Translations under genes and position numbers: made by a program
The notes under the pieces: model-generated
Told to the model about the DNA's origin: nothing
The model's input: only the letters and a program-made list of their open reading frames with translations
Database searches by the model: none
Source: Piper betle
Taxonomy: Eukaryota; Streptophyta; Magnoliopsida; Piperales; Piperaceae
Length of the DNA stretch: 64,000 nucleotides
Assembly: GCA_033002965.1 (NCBI GenBank)
Contig: JAURVB010000184.1
Coordinates: forward strand, 1 to 64,000
Direction: 5' to 3'
Shown: positions 1-13,349 of the stretch, one piece after another
How the letters are laid out: each line of letters begins with the position of its first letter
Position numbering within the stretch: position 1 is the first letter of the stretch

Positions 1-2971
1 AGCTTTGGATTAAATAAGAATATGGTAAATAAAATATTGATGTAATGTTCAAACTTATATGGGTTGATTCAGATCGAATATGAATATAGCTTGCATCCAT
101 ATTGTATATTTGATCCAAACTTGACCCTATTAATGTCGATCCCCAAGTATGTCTGTGAGTTTACGCTCACCCTTGCTAGGCAGATTAAGCTAAACAGGAG
201 CGACATATGCTACAATTGAGGTTTGGGATTTGCTTGGTGGGCATGAAAAAGACGTAACATGTATGAATTTTTTTTATTTATAACTTACAACAAGTTAGTT
301 ATTACAATATAAATATGAGATGTAAAATCTCTTCCCAAAAAATTTCCTCCCTTCTTCCTATATTTTTGTAAGAAATTTTGATACGATGAAATTTGGAAAA
401 GGGGCTACTGGGTGGAAGTCTTACTTGGATCTTACCACAATATACTTTAAAAATTGATGAGTTTTTAATAGAAGATTAATTCTTTTGTATGAATCACCGT
501 ATATAGATTTCATAGATTTCCTATTTCTTTCATACTAACAAAAGAACTTAGTTCCATTTGGTTGCTCAATATCCACTCATTCAACATAATCCTAAATCTC
601 TCCGATGTTTATCTTCTTTTGATACAACATTTGATAGTCACCAAATTCCTAATTGAGGTTGAGGTTGTTAAAATTTTGATTCCACCATGAACTTCAAGAA
701 GAAAAACTAGAACTTTTTTTCTTTTTTTCAATTTTCAATTAATCAAACATCCTTCTATATTATTACAATAGCGCATTTCCTTCTCTTTCATTAACTTACA
801 TTTCATTGCCACTAACTTGGATACTAAGAAGTGGAACATCGAACATATAAGTGATAACCTTACTTCAATGATATTGGACTGTGGTATGAGTTTTGCTTCT
901 CCTTTAACTAAAACAAAGGAGATGATTATGATGTTTATTCATTCTAGCTCTGGGTATTGTCCATTCTTGTGTCATTAACTGACTTTATTATTTGATCTAA
1001 GAACTTCATTTATTCTTAGTGTAGACAAAAGAAAGAATAGTTAAAGCCTTGAATATTCTGAGAGATTATGTTAGTGTACTCTACTATGTTTTGTGGTAAC
1101 CCTCCCCAGATCTCTATGAGGATGTTGATAGTTGAACTTGACATATATATCACTATTTATATGTGTTAACTCCCTCTATTAATGTCAGCCTCAAGGTGTT
1201 TATAAGTGGTGTGGCCAGCCGAATGCAAATTGATAACCCTACGTAGAGACGGGTTCGGATTGTGTATGGATAAAATCTATGGCTATATCCGTATTTGATC
1301 CGAATCCACCAAGCCTATACCCGATATGTATTTGACCCAATTAAATAAATTAAAAAATATAATTATAAATATAAATATTTAAAAAATAATAAAAATATTA
1401 TTTTAAATAATCTAAAATATAATTTTATAAAATATTAACTATTCAGAGCATCTATGGATTGGATTAGCCCAAAACCATTTTCAATCTAAATATTTTTTGA
1501 TATATAATATATGTGAGAAGTCTGAACCTGATTCTCATCCAAAGCTATTTCGGATTGAATATAAATGAATCTAATTTATGGATATTGGATGCCTGAACTC
1601 ATCCCTAACCTTAATTTTTTTTAAAAAATGATTAATCAAAGTTGAAGATTTATAAACATACATATTAATGTAATAGATCATATCTCCATAAATATTGAAT
1701 GTGAAACTACTTTTATAGGATCTTAAAACAAGAAAGTTGACATGTGAAGTCTATGAAAGGAGCATAAAGAGCTAGCACTATCTGGGGCTAACCATTTGGT
1801 CGGTTTTGTTAAAACCAAACCAAATTACTTACCTAATTAACCGAATTAAAGGAGTTTAGTTAACTAAACAAAAACCAAATTACAATTGATAACCAAACTG
1901 ACCAAATCGAGCTAATTCTGTTTGGATTAGTTTTGACCGAACTCCAACCAATCTAACTAGAATGAAAAATAGTACTTGTTATCTTTAAGTCATGTTCATC
2001 TTTTAGTATTTAGTCTAATTATTCTTAAGTTTTATTTATGAAATAAATTACTATTAGCACACACCTAGGGGTTACTTATAAACTTGCCACAAAAAAATAC
2101 ATGAATAATGTTTTAATTTGGGATATTGCATAATTAGTATTCAATATATAATGTATAAAGCTTTCATCTCTCACATATAAATAAATAAATTATTTTCAAT
2201 AAATTGAATTAAAATATTATATAATGATAACTAAAAATACATAAAGGCATATTTACAATAAAGAAAAAAGTGATCCAAACTTGATTCTTTTCATTTATTA
2301 GTTTATTTGATTTGATTAGTTTCGCCCAAAAATCAACCGAACCAACCTATCTAAGTTTGTTGAGTTTCGGTTTCAACCAAATTATAACCAGACTCGAATG
2401 AACTTTTGAAATGAGTTTGGTTTAATAGTTTAACCAAGCCATGCTCGCCCCTTTTGCTGTCTTTCTTGACATGCAGTGCATTATCCAAAACGTTTTAACA
2501 TGTTGTTGACGACTGAATAAGATTTTACGACTGTAGTAAACTTCCCTTAAGTGGAAGATTGTTTTACTTGGCTATTGCACCAAAAAAACATATGTTTGGT
2601 TTTATAAGGAAGTACATAGACAAAACAAATGCCTCCTTATAAATTTTAGACAACAAATATTAAAAAAAATTAAAATAATAATAAATATTTGACAATTTTT
2701 TTGAAACTTTAATTTTAAAATATTTATAAACTTATATATATTTAGAAATTATAAAAATAAATAACAATGATAATTGAATAAAATAAATTTTAAAAAAGGG
2801 TGGACCTCCCACCAATAATCACTCTCCTTCTCATATTAAAAAGTTTTAAATAGTTTTATTATTGAACAAAACGTGGGTCCAGGAGTGGGACCATCTTTTC
2901 ATCCACTGTCTCCGACTTTCCCGCCGCCGTCGCCGGCGGCCGACAACGCCGGCCAATCCGCCGCCGCAGAA
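1..2971. other. AT-rich upstream intergenic region with a diverged copy of VCS intron 1
   Basis: No supportable gene lies here. Two stretches (about 600-1200 and 2460-2650) resemble, in the same order, parts of intron 1 of the downstream gene (about 3430-4470 and 4505-4650). Shared words include 'gttaaagccttgaatatt' near 1045 and 4355, 'cctcaaggtgttta' near 1190 and 4436, and 'acttggctattgcac' near 2566 and 4610. The part between them is AT-rich and holds a small MITE-like piece. A short WD40-like reading frame (IEVWDLLGGHEKDVTC) at about 208-276 could be an exon scrap, but it is not embedded in a gene. Confidence 0.6.
1234..1614. mobile_element. Possible small non-autonomous hAT-like MITE
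   Basis: The segment starts near 1244 with TAGAGACGGGTTCGG. It ends near 1607 with a sequence whose reverse complement is TAGGGATGAGTTCAGG, an imperfect terminal inverted repeat. The flanks carry TAACCCTA (1234-1241) and TAACCTTA (from 1606), which could be an 8-bp target duplication with one mismatch, though the ends then fit the repeat only loosely. The interior is AT-rich and non-coding. Related 'ggat..gaat' style sequence recurs near 24110-24800 and 45300-45745. Confidence 0.35.
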
Positions 2972-5900
2972 ATGAACGGCGTATTAGGCCCGGGCCCTAG
3001 CCCTATCCCCGCCGCCGCCTTCCCCACCCCGCCGCCGCCCATCTCCGGCGCCCGCCTCATGGCCCTCCCCGCCCCCCCAACCCCCACCCGCCGTCGCCCC
3101 TCTCTGCCCCGCTCCCCGGAGGCCGGCATTTGCTCGGGGAGAAGGCGGTGTACGACGTCGACGAGCGGCGGCCCGGCGAGCTGCGGCCGCAGTTGGAGGT
3201 GGCGCCCATCACCAGGTACAAGTCCGAGCCCGTGCTCGCGCTTGGCCGGCGGATTGCGGTGAACAGGCGCTACATTTGTTACGTGTTGAAGTATGGCGCC
3301 ATTCGGGTGCTCAACATCAACACTGCCCTACGTTCGGTGCTGCGAGGCCACTCCGAGGTTCGTTCAACGTAAATCCTACTCCAATGTCTCTCCGTCTTTG
3401 TCGCTTTTTTCATGCAGTATTTGATTGCGGCGAAATCCTTGATTGAGGTTGCCAATGTGCTGATTCCACCACCTGAAGAACAAAGTAGAAAATTCAAGAA
3501 GAAGAACAATTAACAACTTTTTTCAAGTCAATCAACATTCTTCCCTATTAGAATACCGCATTTTCTTCTCTTTCCAAGGAATTATTACAATTCACTCCCA
3601 CTAGATAGGATGCCAAGAAGTGGAAAAATTGAGTATATACTATCGAATCCAATTATCGGACGTGTAACAGCGATTTGTAGAATCTGCTGCATCTGTTGAA
3701 TCTAGTTCAATTTATTTGTTTGTTGATTTGGGGGATTATTGTCAGTTAGAAAGATTTATGGCTCTTTCATTGATCTGTAGGTACAATGTTGTAACCTGAC
3801 TTGGATTGTATTGAACTGTGATGTGCTACTCATTTTACTAAGTATGCTGATTGCACTATGAATTCGTGAAGAACAAAGTATGAAAATTAAGGTGGAAGAA
3901 GAAGGTGATCTCATTTGAGGGAGAATCAGACATTAAGAAGAACTGTATTTTTTTTTTCAATTTACAATCAATCAACATCCTTTGTAATTTTGCCATTTGT
4001 AATTGCATGGATCCTAATTTAGGGTCCATTTCCCCCAACACCCTTTGGGTACTAGGTGGAAGAAGAAAAAACAATTAATCAGCATCCTTCTTAGTATTAC
4101 ATGAGCACATTTCCTGCTCTTTCCAACGAATTGCAATTGAGTATAGAAAATGGAATCCAATTCTTGGACATGTAACAGGTATTTCCAGAGTCTAAAGCAT
4201 CCTATTGTTATCATTGGACTGTGTTATATTTTGCCGTTTCTTCGCTCTATCTCTGGGCATTGTCCATTGTTGCGCCAGATATTGGGCAAACACATTTACT
4301 CTTTCCACTAAAAACTTCATTTATTCTCACTGTTGAAAAAGAAAGATTAGTTAAAGCCTTGAATATTATCAGAGATTATGTTTTATCACCGTGTACTCTA
4401 TGTGTACGTGTTAACTCTCCCCATTTATGTTTCGGCCTCAAGGTGTTTACAAGCAAGTCGATATGGGATGTCTACTGAAGGGACCAAAAGAGTTGTGGTG
4501 ATGTCGTTCTTGGCAAATAGTGCATTTTAATTCATATCCATCACTTTTTAACAGCTGTTGATGACCGAATGGGATTTGAGATCTGTAGTATGTGCTACTG
4601 AAGTGGAAACTTGGCTATTGCACTAAAAAATATGTTTGAATTTTTCTGGTCTTTAACAAAATGCTAATCATTTTTCTTAATAGATTATGCATATCTCACT
4701 GCTTATGACTGGTGTAATATTTCTGTGTGCCAGAGGGTAACAGACATGGCTTTCTTTGCAGATGATGTTCACCTACTGGCCAGGTGTTCTTCGTCATAGC
4801 TGATCAATTGGTTCTTTCTTTCTCCATTTTTTTCTTTTGGAGATTTGAGAATATCTTTCTTACTTTACCATGTAGTGTGAGTGTTGACAGAAGAGTTTAC
4901 GTGTGGAAGATTATTGAAGATCCTGATGAAGAAAATAAGCCACAAATAACCGGAGAAGTTATCGTTGCCATGCAAATGATGGGCTATGACTATTCCATTC
5001 ATCCACGCATTTGTTGGCACTCACACAAACAAGTAGCTTGTTTGGTTCAGATAAAATTTCTGTTTTCAATGAATTAGTTTTGGGGTATAATTCAGTTGTG
5101 GGTCATCTGCAGGAAATATTATTTGCGGGAATTGGAAAATGTGTACTTAAAATTGATTTGGCAAAAGTGGGAAAAGGTAAAACACAGCCTACTGAAGAAC
5201 CTGTGAAATGTCATCACGTAAAGCTGATGGAAGGAGTTCAATTAGTTGGCAAGCATGAAGGAGAAGTTACTGATTTATCAGTCTGTCACTGGATGACTAG
5301 TCGGTTGGTATCAGCATCGACAGATGGCAAGGTAATCTATTTTTGCATCAACAGATAGTAGTTTCAGATTTTACACAATTGATGCTTTATAATTATCTTG
5401 AGCCATGAAATTCAATCTTGTCCCCTTGGTCTTTTACATGAAGAAGAGGATTTTTCTTTATGCTGTGAAAATGCTAACATATCTTAGTTTGTAAAAGAAA
5501 TGTTATGAATGTGTTTTTAGCACTAAGCAATCAGGTGCATATGGTTCCCCATACATAAAAATCATACCAATTTACAACCCTCAAGTGAAGGTTTTTATTA
5601 AAATTTCTCATTGCAAAATCATAGCTTTGCTTTGCAAAAGCTCTCACATTGCAACAGTAGTTCACAACACCTTGTGTTGACTTTTGTGATCTGAGGATTT
5701 CAATTAGTTTATTTATTTATTTATTTACCTTCTGATTGAGATGATTATTTATCCATATGGAGGTGATGATTATATTTTGTGGTAGGGAGTAGATTGATAA
5801 GTAGGTATGAGTAATCTCAGTTGGCTAGAAGTTATGATGTTTATGTCTGTGAAAATCTTTATGTCTTTGGTTGCACTGTGTTCATCTGTCAACAACGGAG

Positions 5901-8900
5901 GATATTGCTTGTTGTGAAGATATTTGGACCTGGTTTGGGTATTAATCTAGGAAGTGGAAACTGATTCTAACCTTATTTATCTCTAAATTGTCATTGTGCA
6001 TCCCCTTGAATACATCCTACCTGCTGAACTCCTGCTGCACACATTTTTTAGGAATCATTTTTGCGGCTATAATCACATTTTGAAATTGCCTAGATGACAG
6101 GCCTGTGGATTTTTCTGGATTATTCAATCATCCATCACTGATCTCATTCTACTTGGGAAAAGGTGTAGATGATTATGAATAAATTATGTCAACAATATAA
6201 TTGATATAAACCATAATTATGGAGCATGCTCATGCTTGTTATAGGTCGATGTGTGTGCAAGTAACATTCCTGCTCTTTTTTTTTTAATGTTTTAAGTATC
6301 AGGTGGAACCAAATTAGAGGCCATGTTGAAGTATCAACAAATAACTCTGGTTGAATGTGACATGTTGTGTATGTATTGTTGAGCTTTGCTGCCAGTTTTT
6401 TTCATTTTGTTATTTCATGGACAGGTAATCATATGGGAACAGTGCAAAGATACGTGTACGGCTCCTGTGATCTTGAGGCCACATGATGGCCAGCCTGTCA
6501 ATGCTGCTATTTTCCTGACATCGCCACATCACCCTGACCACATTGTTCTTATTACAGCTGTAAGTAACTCTTTTTCAGACATTGGCACCCCAACTATATT
6601 GAAAGTGGCATTACAACCTTGAAATGATTTCAGTAGTAGGTGGTACCCCCTCTTAGTTTTGAGTTGTTTTAAATGGATATGTTTCAAAAGATTGTTTTCT
6701 GTTTGCAATATTATTGCTAGATTTAGAATTTTGGCTGACTCTTAATGCATTTTCAATTTTTTCAGCTTATTGTGTAGCTTTATGATCTCATTCATCCAGA
6801 AAAGTGTGGATTTACGTGACATTATTGTATTTAATCATTTTCTCCTTGATCAATGCATTCTAGTGGTATAGATATGTCGTTGACGATTCAATCATCCTTT
6901 TTAGATTGTTGTACAGTGTTACTTGAGAACTCTTAGAAGTTTTTTGTTCAATAACATTGGTGTGATAAAGTTTCCCTTTAATTTGATTGAGTGAATTTTT
7001 TAAAATGGTTTCTGTTTCTTTTATTTTTTTGCAACTAGATATTATTATGATTTGTGGAACAGCGTCTTATAATTTTATGCTTCAGGGCCATCTCAATCAC
7101 GAAGTAAAGTTGTGGGTCTCTTCTAGTGAGGAAGGTTGGCTTCTGCCCAATGATGATAAAATATGGAAATGCATACAGACATTAGAGTTAAAAAGTTCTG
7201 GTGAATCTCGAATTGAAGATGCCTTTTTCAATCAAGTTGTTGCCCTTCCTCGTGTGGGACTCATTCTCCTTGCAAATGCCAAAAGAAATGCCATTTATGC
7301 TATCCACGTGGATTATGGAGCATTTCCCATGGCTACACGTATGGATTATTTAGCTGAATTCGCCGTAACTATGCCCATCTTGAGTTTGACCGGAACAAGT
7401 GAATGCCTATATGAAGGATTGTGCAAGGTTCAGGTATACTCTGTGCAGACTCAGGCCATCCAGCAATATGCTTTGTATTTATACCAATGTTTGCCACCTC
7501 CTATGAATCCAGAGTTAGAACTTGATCACTGTATAGGTAGTTCTCTGAAGCACTTTTGCATGATGGGTAGCCATCAGGAAAGTTTCATGCCTGCTGTTGA
7601 AATACTTGCTGCATCAGGACTGCCTGATCCTGTATTTTCTGGTGGATCGGAGCAACCAACCATTGGAGAGGTCACTATAAGTGCAGAGACAAAGCAGCTG
7701 TCTGTGGCATTTGATGTTGATGGTGTTCATGTAGGTTCTTTATTACCTCATACTCTAATTCCAAGACAATGTGGGCAATTGTTTGGCATGCAAACCCGAT
7801 CTAATGGTTTTGAGCAGAGCCAGTCAGATTCTGATCACCCAATTCTTGAGAGAGGAGTGGATGCTTTCCATACAAATGTAACTGATAATAATTCTTCGGG
7901 CAATAGTTCCAGAGAGGTTCTAACAAAATTTTGGCAGAATGATTTTTCTGTAGTGCCTAGTTCAGCAGTTCCATTCAGACAGCCCATGCATCTTGTAACC
8001 CCTGCAGAAATTCTATTAGCTCCAGCTTCTTCTTCAGAGAGACAAGAGGCTCAAGAAAAGGTCATGAAAAACAACATAGAGAGTCTTGAAGTAGAGGTTA
8101 ATGTTTTTGGTAAGTCTGGAACAAGTCAACCAGGGGGAACTGTTACCGTTTATGACAAGACAGAAAAACCCATATATCCTCTGGTTACAGGTTCTGGTAG
8201 GGGAGCAGCAGGAGGATCCTGTTCTTCACCTTCGAAAAGCGTTAAAATGGAACCATCTGACCAGCCAGATGGTTCTGCCATTGATACAGAAGCCTTTGAG
8301 TCCCCTCTAATTTCAGCCTTGGAAGGTGATGAACCTGGGACAACTGAGGAGAATATTCTGGTATCTCCTTCACAGGTTGAAAGATCTCGATCAGCTCAAA
8401 CTGGAAATTCTCTATATGCTGCAGACCTTGCTACTACTGATCCTAGTGTTAGCTTCAGTGCTTCATTTATAGAAACATTGTTTTCCCAACTTATGGCAAT
8501 ACAGAAATCATTAAATCAGGTGAATTTCTTGAATACAAAGAATGTAGTTGGTTCAAAGATATAGAAGTATATACTTTTAATTATATTTTCACTTATATCT
8601 TCGACCCTTTTCTGACAGTGTCTTGTCTGTACCATATGTAAATGTCTCATCTGATTGGAATGACTTTAACATCTCTGCGTTGGTTTTTCATGTTACTTAT
8701 CTGCTGGTCTTGATAATGTTAGGGTTTAATTTTTTAGTTCATTTGGATATTATAAGTTTTTATTATTATTATTTTTCCAGTCAAAATCAAATTTCACGTA
8801 AGGTACATAAAATATGATGCAAAAAGTTTTGCTTGCAAAAATGCAGTTTGAATGAAATGAGAACGCTCAAGTATTTTGAGTAGGTAGATGAGTTGGGATT

Positions 8901-11826
8901 TTAGGATTGGTTAAGTCAGGTAAATTTGTAGAGGAGCTAGTAAGCCTGATGAATGTATTTAATTTTATTGTCTTATTTACTATATCATTAGGTGGTCATG
9001 GTGCAGAAGGAAATGCAGAAACAGATGAGCGCAATGATGGCTATCCCGGTTGATGAAGAAGTTAGAAGACTGGAGTCATCACTGAGCCAAATTGTGGAGA
9101 AGATCATTGAAGCTAATGTTGATACAATGTATGCTCATCTTCAGGTGGAAAATTCTAAACTTGAGAAGTTAACAAGGGAGCGTGTGCAGCAGATAACAAG
9201 TTCAATAACAAATTGTATGAAAAAAGATGTACCTGCCATAGTAGAGAAAATTCTAAAGAAAGAACTCTCTGCCATGGTTCTTAACATAACTCGTTCAGTG
9301 ACACCTATTCTTAAGAAAGCTGTCTCTTCAGAAATTACCGAATCATTCCAGGCATGATATGAATTTTTATTCAAATGATTTATTTGGGTTCTCATAATTG
9401 GCTACCATTTATTCTATTCTATTCATCATTCTAACCAAATTCGTGCTGATATGCAGAGAGGTGTTAGTGATAAAGCTGTGGGCCAATTGGAAAAGTCATT
9501 TAGCTCTAAAGTCGAAGCTACAATAGCTAGCCAGCTTCAGACACAGTTTCAAACATCCAGCAAACAGGCTCTTCAGGTAAATATTGTAAAGATGATACAT
9601 ATTTTCCCCCTACATTGAAGGTCCTAGAGGTAGTTGTCGTTTTTTTAGTAAATCTTTTGTCTAAATTTTGTCTTGGTGAAACCGAATATTTCTTCCTTAT
9701 ATCTGATGTTGTGCCACTATGAAGTTGTTACAAAAAATTATCATGAAGCAAGAGTGGCTGTTCCACATATAAAATGATCTTCCCTGTGATTTTGTTTCTT
9801 GAATAATCTTGATGTTCCTCAAGAATGCAGCTTATTTTGGCAAATTGCCTATGTTCTCCCCCAACGAATGTTGTCATATTTTGTTGGCATCTTTATTTAC
9901 AATTATTGATGAGTGCCAAGTACTAGTTTATTAGAACTTTTCCAGAATAAACATCTTTGTGGCAAAGAAAATCATCTATTAAATGTGCGAGAATATTATA
10001 CATGCATTAACTGTTGAACATGGAAAGAAAAACCAAAGCTGATACTATATTAATTCAATAATCGGCAGGAATAACATGCTTTCTCGTTAAAATGATACTA
10101 TTTTTCCCCCTTTGCTGCTATATTATCTGAATGTGCAATTAGACAAATTGACGAGTGCTACAATTCCCAATTGATGAGTGCTGCTATTCCTTTGATGTTA
10201 GAGTGCTTTCCATTTTTCTTAGTCTTTCTTATTAAAAGTTTGATAGGTCCGATCAAAGATAGGTACTATTTGTGAGTAACAAAATTTTAAAATCCCAACT
10301 CTTGCTTACAACTTCATACATTTTTGTCTACACAATAAATCTATAAGCTTGTATCTTTTTGGCGAAAGCATTGTAGAAATGGTGGCGTGCGCTGGTTTTT
10401 ACTTTGCATTGTGCTTCATTCTGCTGGGGTTAAATTGTTCAATATATGCTACAGAAATGTCTCAGGTTGAGCTTGGAGTCATCAGTAATTCCTGCATTTG
10501 AGCTGTCATGTAAGGAAATGGTTAAGCAAGTAGATTCTGCCTTCAGGAAAGGAATGTTTGAGCATACAATTGCCTCGCAGCAACATTTTGATTCTGCTCA
10601 TTCTTCACTTGCGACAACATTAAAGGTATGCAACCTGCTTACCAATGAACTAACTAGTTCTGATGCTGTCGTCAAGTTGACTTTTTTGTATCATGCTAGA
10701 GAAAGCAACCAATAGCTAAATTGTTTTAGAATTTCATTTGGGAGTTTAACGAAATTTTGTAAAAAATAAAGAGTTCCTCAATGTTGGGTTGTTCTTTGTG
10801 AATGTTCAGAAAAAATAATGTATTGTTCTATCATTATGTTATATAGACTAAAGAAGATTTGTTAGGTCATGCATTGTCGCCATTTTATTTTGTCATGTAT
10901 TGTTGCCATTTTATTGTCATGTATTATTGCCATGTTATTTTTCTCAATATTTTTGTATCGGCGGAGTTGTGTTTACCAGGATGCACTTAGTTCCGCAACA
11001 ACAATCACTCAAAACCTCAATGGTCAGCGAGCTGATAACCAACATGAACTTCTGGCCCTTGTGACCGCAGAAGCCAACCACAAGGCTGCCAACCCTTTGG
11101 CCATAGAATCTAGTAATAGAGCTTCGTCTGGTTTCCATGATACGGTAATTTTTTTCTCACTGTTCAAAAGTTTCCAATTTATTATTGTAGTACACTTATA
11201 TATTATAATTTTTTGCTGAAAATTTTTCTCTTGGAATTTGATGTTTTGGCATTTTTATTTAAGTCCATAAGTAAAAGTCCAAAGCTATGAGGTAAACATT
11301 ATGTGTCTGGCAACTGCTAGAAATTTGGACATGACAATTGTAGTTTCCTGCTTGTTTTGATTTGTAATAAAACTTTTGAGAGAGAGAGGAATTTGATGGG
11401 CTCTTGGAATAATTTATGGCTGGAAAAAATCAGAAGGTATTATAAATCAGGGATGATTTTGTGTTAATATTGAGCATCTTGTTTATTGCCCTAAATTCCT
11501 TTTGAACATCAAACTTAAGTTCATGATTAGATTGAGAGGAAATCAGCTCGTTTTATTGAGTTTTTGGAGTCAATCATGTAATGTTTATAAAGGCTCTGTT
11601 TTGTGTATCATCAATATGTTCAAGTTTTATTACTGAAATCCCTCCAATTTCTCAACTGTATCCAGAAAACAAAGCGCACTCGTCAGTAGTTCTGATTGCT
11701 TGTTTTGTTGGTGTCAGTACACCAATGCAAGGTTGTCTTTAGTTCTCATGGTCATCATGTTAGCCTTGCTGGAAATGAGGTCTCACGTAGCCAATATGTT
11801 GAACTATGTGAAAAATATTAAAAATA

Positions 11827-11874
<48 letters not shown>

Positions 11875-13349
11875 CAGCATGAAAGAGAACTGATTCTTGG
11901 GAATCCTGTGAAAAATATAAAAGGAGTACGTTTGAGAGAAATGATTTTCAATCTTTGAGAAAATATAAAAAGAAACTTTAGGGATAACTGAACTGAGTCT
12001 TTGACTTCTATATACTCTCAGAGATCGAGATATTAGTTGCATCTTTCAATTGCACATTTTGCTTACTGGATACTGTATGACAGATGTGATGTGGAGAACC
12101 TCAGGTGTGCTAGAGTAATGTTGTGCTTGGATCGATCGAATATCATGTGATTTGTTGATAATTAGTTGTTTATATGCTGACAAAGGACATTTTGACTGTG
12201 AAGTACTTGGCTGGCACATTTCATAGCCATTCCATGACAGGCTTGACATTAAGTCGGGGATCATTACTTTCTGTTGAACTTGTCTGTTAATATTCTGTCT
12301 TACTACCGCAGGCCATCTTGGCTCAAATTGAAGCACCTTTAAATCCGAAAACAGAGTTAGAAAGATTGATATCAGAATGCAAGTTTGAGGAAGCATTTAC
12401 AAAGGCACTCCAAAGAAATGATGTGACAATTGTTTCTTGGCTCTGTTCTCAGGTATATATGTTTTCCACAAAGTGTTCTGTTCATTGTTTTCTTGGCTTT
12501 GTTCTGAGGTATGTCTGTTCTATTTCATTTGAATTTGTCTGTCTTTGTAATTAGTGATGATGAAACAGAGTAATCATCAAATTTACAGATGGTGCTATCT
12601 TAATTTGACATAATTCTTTTTTCCTTTCTTTTTAGTATATAGGAGTATTTGTTTTCATTAGTGTTTGTTGTGTGAATTACGATGGAGAGAACTTTACTTA
12701 TCAGGTTTATGATTTATTTATTTTTATATAATTTAGTTATAGAGGGATCATTCATATGAGCAGGACATTATTATAACTCAGATCTTTTCATAGGGTAATA
12801 AAATGTATAAATCTAAATTTCTTAAAAAATATATTTACGAATATATCAAAGATCATCAAAGTGCCTTTTATACATTATACTGAACACATGTAATCTCAGT
12901 ATATATGTGATCATATGATTTCCTCTCCCACTTTCTGGAATTGGGTGGATGATAATTTGGGTTTGGATGGGTGATGTTAATGTTGGACAGTTGCTACTGC
13001 GGAGTTTAAAACCTCATGTCTCTAGCATGTCAAATTTCAGGTCGATTTACAGAGAATTGTGGGAGTTGTTCCACCTCAACTTGGCCAAGGTGTTCTTTTG
13101 TCTCTTTTCCAGCAGTTAGCGTGTGATCTTGACAACGACACAACCAGGAAATTGGATTGGATAAGAGATGTTTCTGTTGCCATTTTCCCAGCAGATCCTA
13201 CAATCGCCGTTCACGTGCGACCCATATTTGATCAGGTTTACCAGGCTTTGATTCATTATAAATGCACACATCCTAACATTTCACTTGTTGAAGCACAAAG
13301 CATCCAAATCCTCATGCACTTTATTAATTCCATGTTAAGCTGCAAGTGA
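2972..13349 (+). CDS. VCS: Enhancer of mRNA-decapping protein 4 (VARICOSE), 12 exons
   Basis: Scaffold of the cytoplasmic mRNA-decapping complex: in plants VCS bridges DCP1/DCP2 in P-bodies. Exons by splice sites and reading frame: 2972-3357, 4734-4783, 4876-5032, 5113-5331, 6425-6559, 7086-8519, 8992-9351, 9457-9576, 10455-10625, 10980-11144, 12312-12452, 13041-13349, about 1215 residues. The N-terminus is Pro/Ala-rich, then WD40-like repeats follow ([61 protein letters not shown]). Next comes a Ser-rich linker, a coiled-coil stretch ([14 protein letters not shown] onward) and the conserved alpha-helical C-terminus ([34 protein letters not shown]). The start is the first ATG in the GC-rich exon 1; nothing upstream in frame is an ATG. 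Exon 1 is one base short: the frame changes near the C-run at 3071-3077 (see findings). The intron after exon 7 has a GC donor. Family identity is clear; exon edges are inferred. Confidence 0.93.
3430..4500. repeat. Degenerate internal repeats in VCS intron 1
   Basis: Intron 1 (3358-4733) holds two or three diverged copies of one module: 'gctgattccaccacctgaagaac' style sequence at about 3460, again at about 3846, and 'caattaatcagcatccttc' at about 4072 matching 'caagtcaatcaacattcttc' at about 3524. Both copies are followed by 'cctgctctttccaa'-type sequence. The same module occurs once more upstream of the gene at about 640-850. Confidence 0.5.
11825..11873. repeat. (AAT)n microsatellite in VCS intron
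   Basis: About 16 uninterrupted AAT/TAA units inside the intron between exons 10 and 11 of VCS. A length-variable marker locus is likely. Confidence 0.95.
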
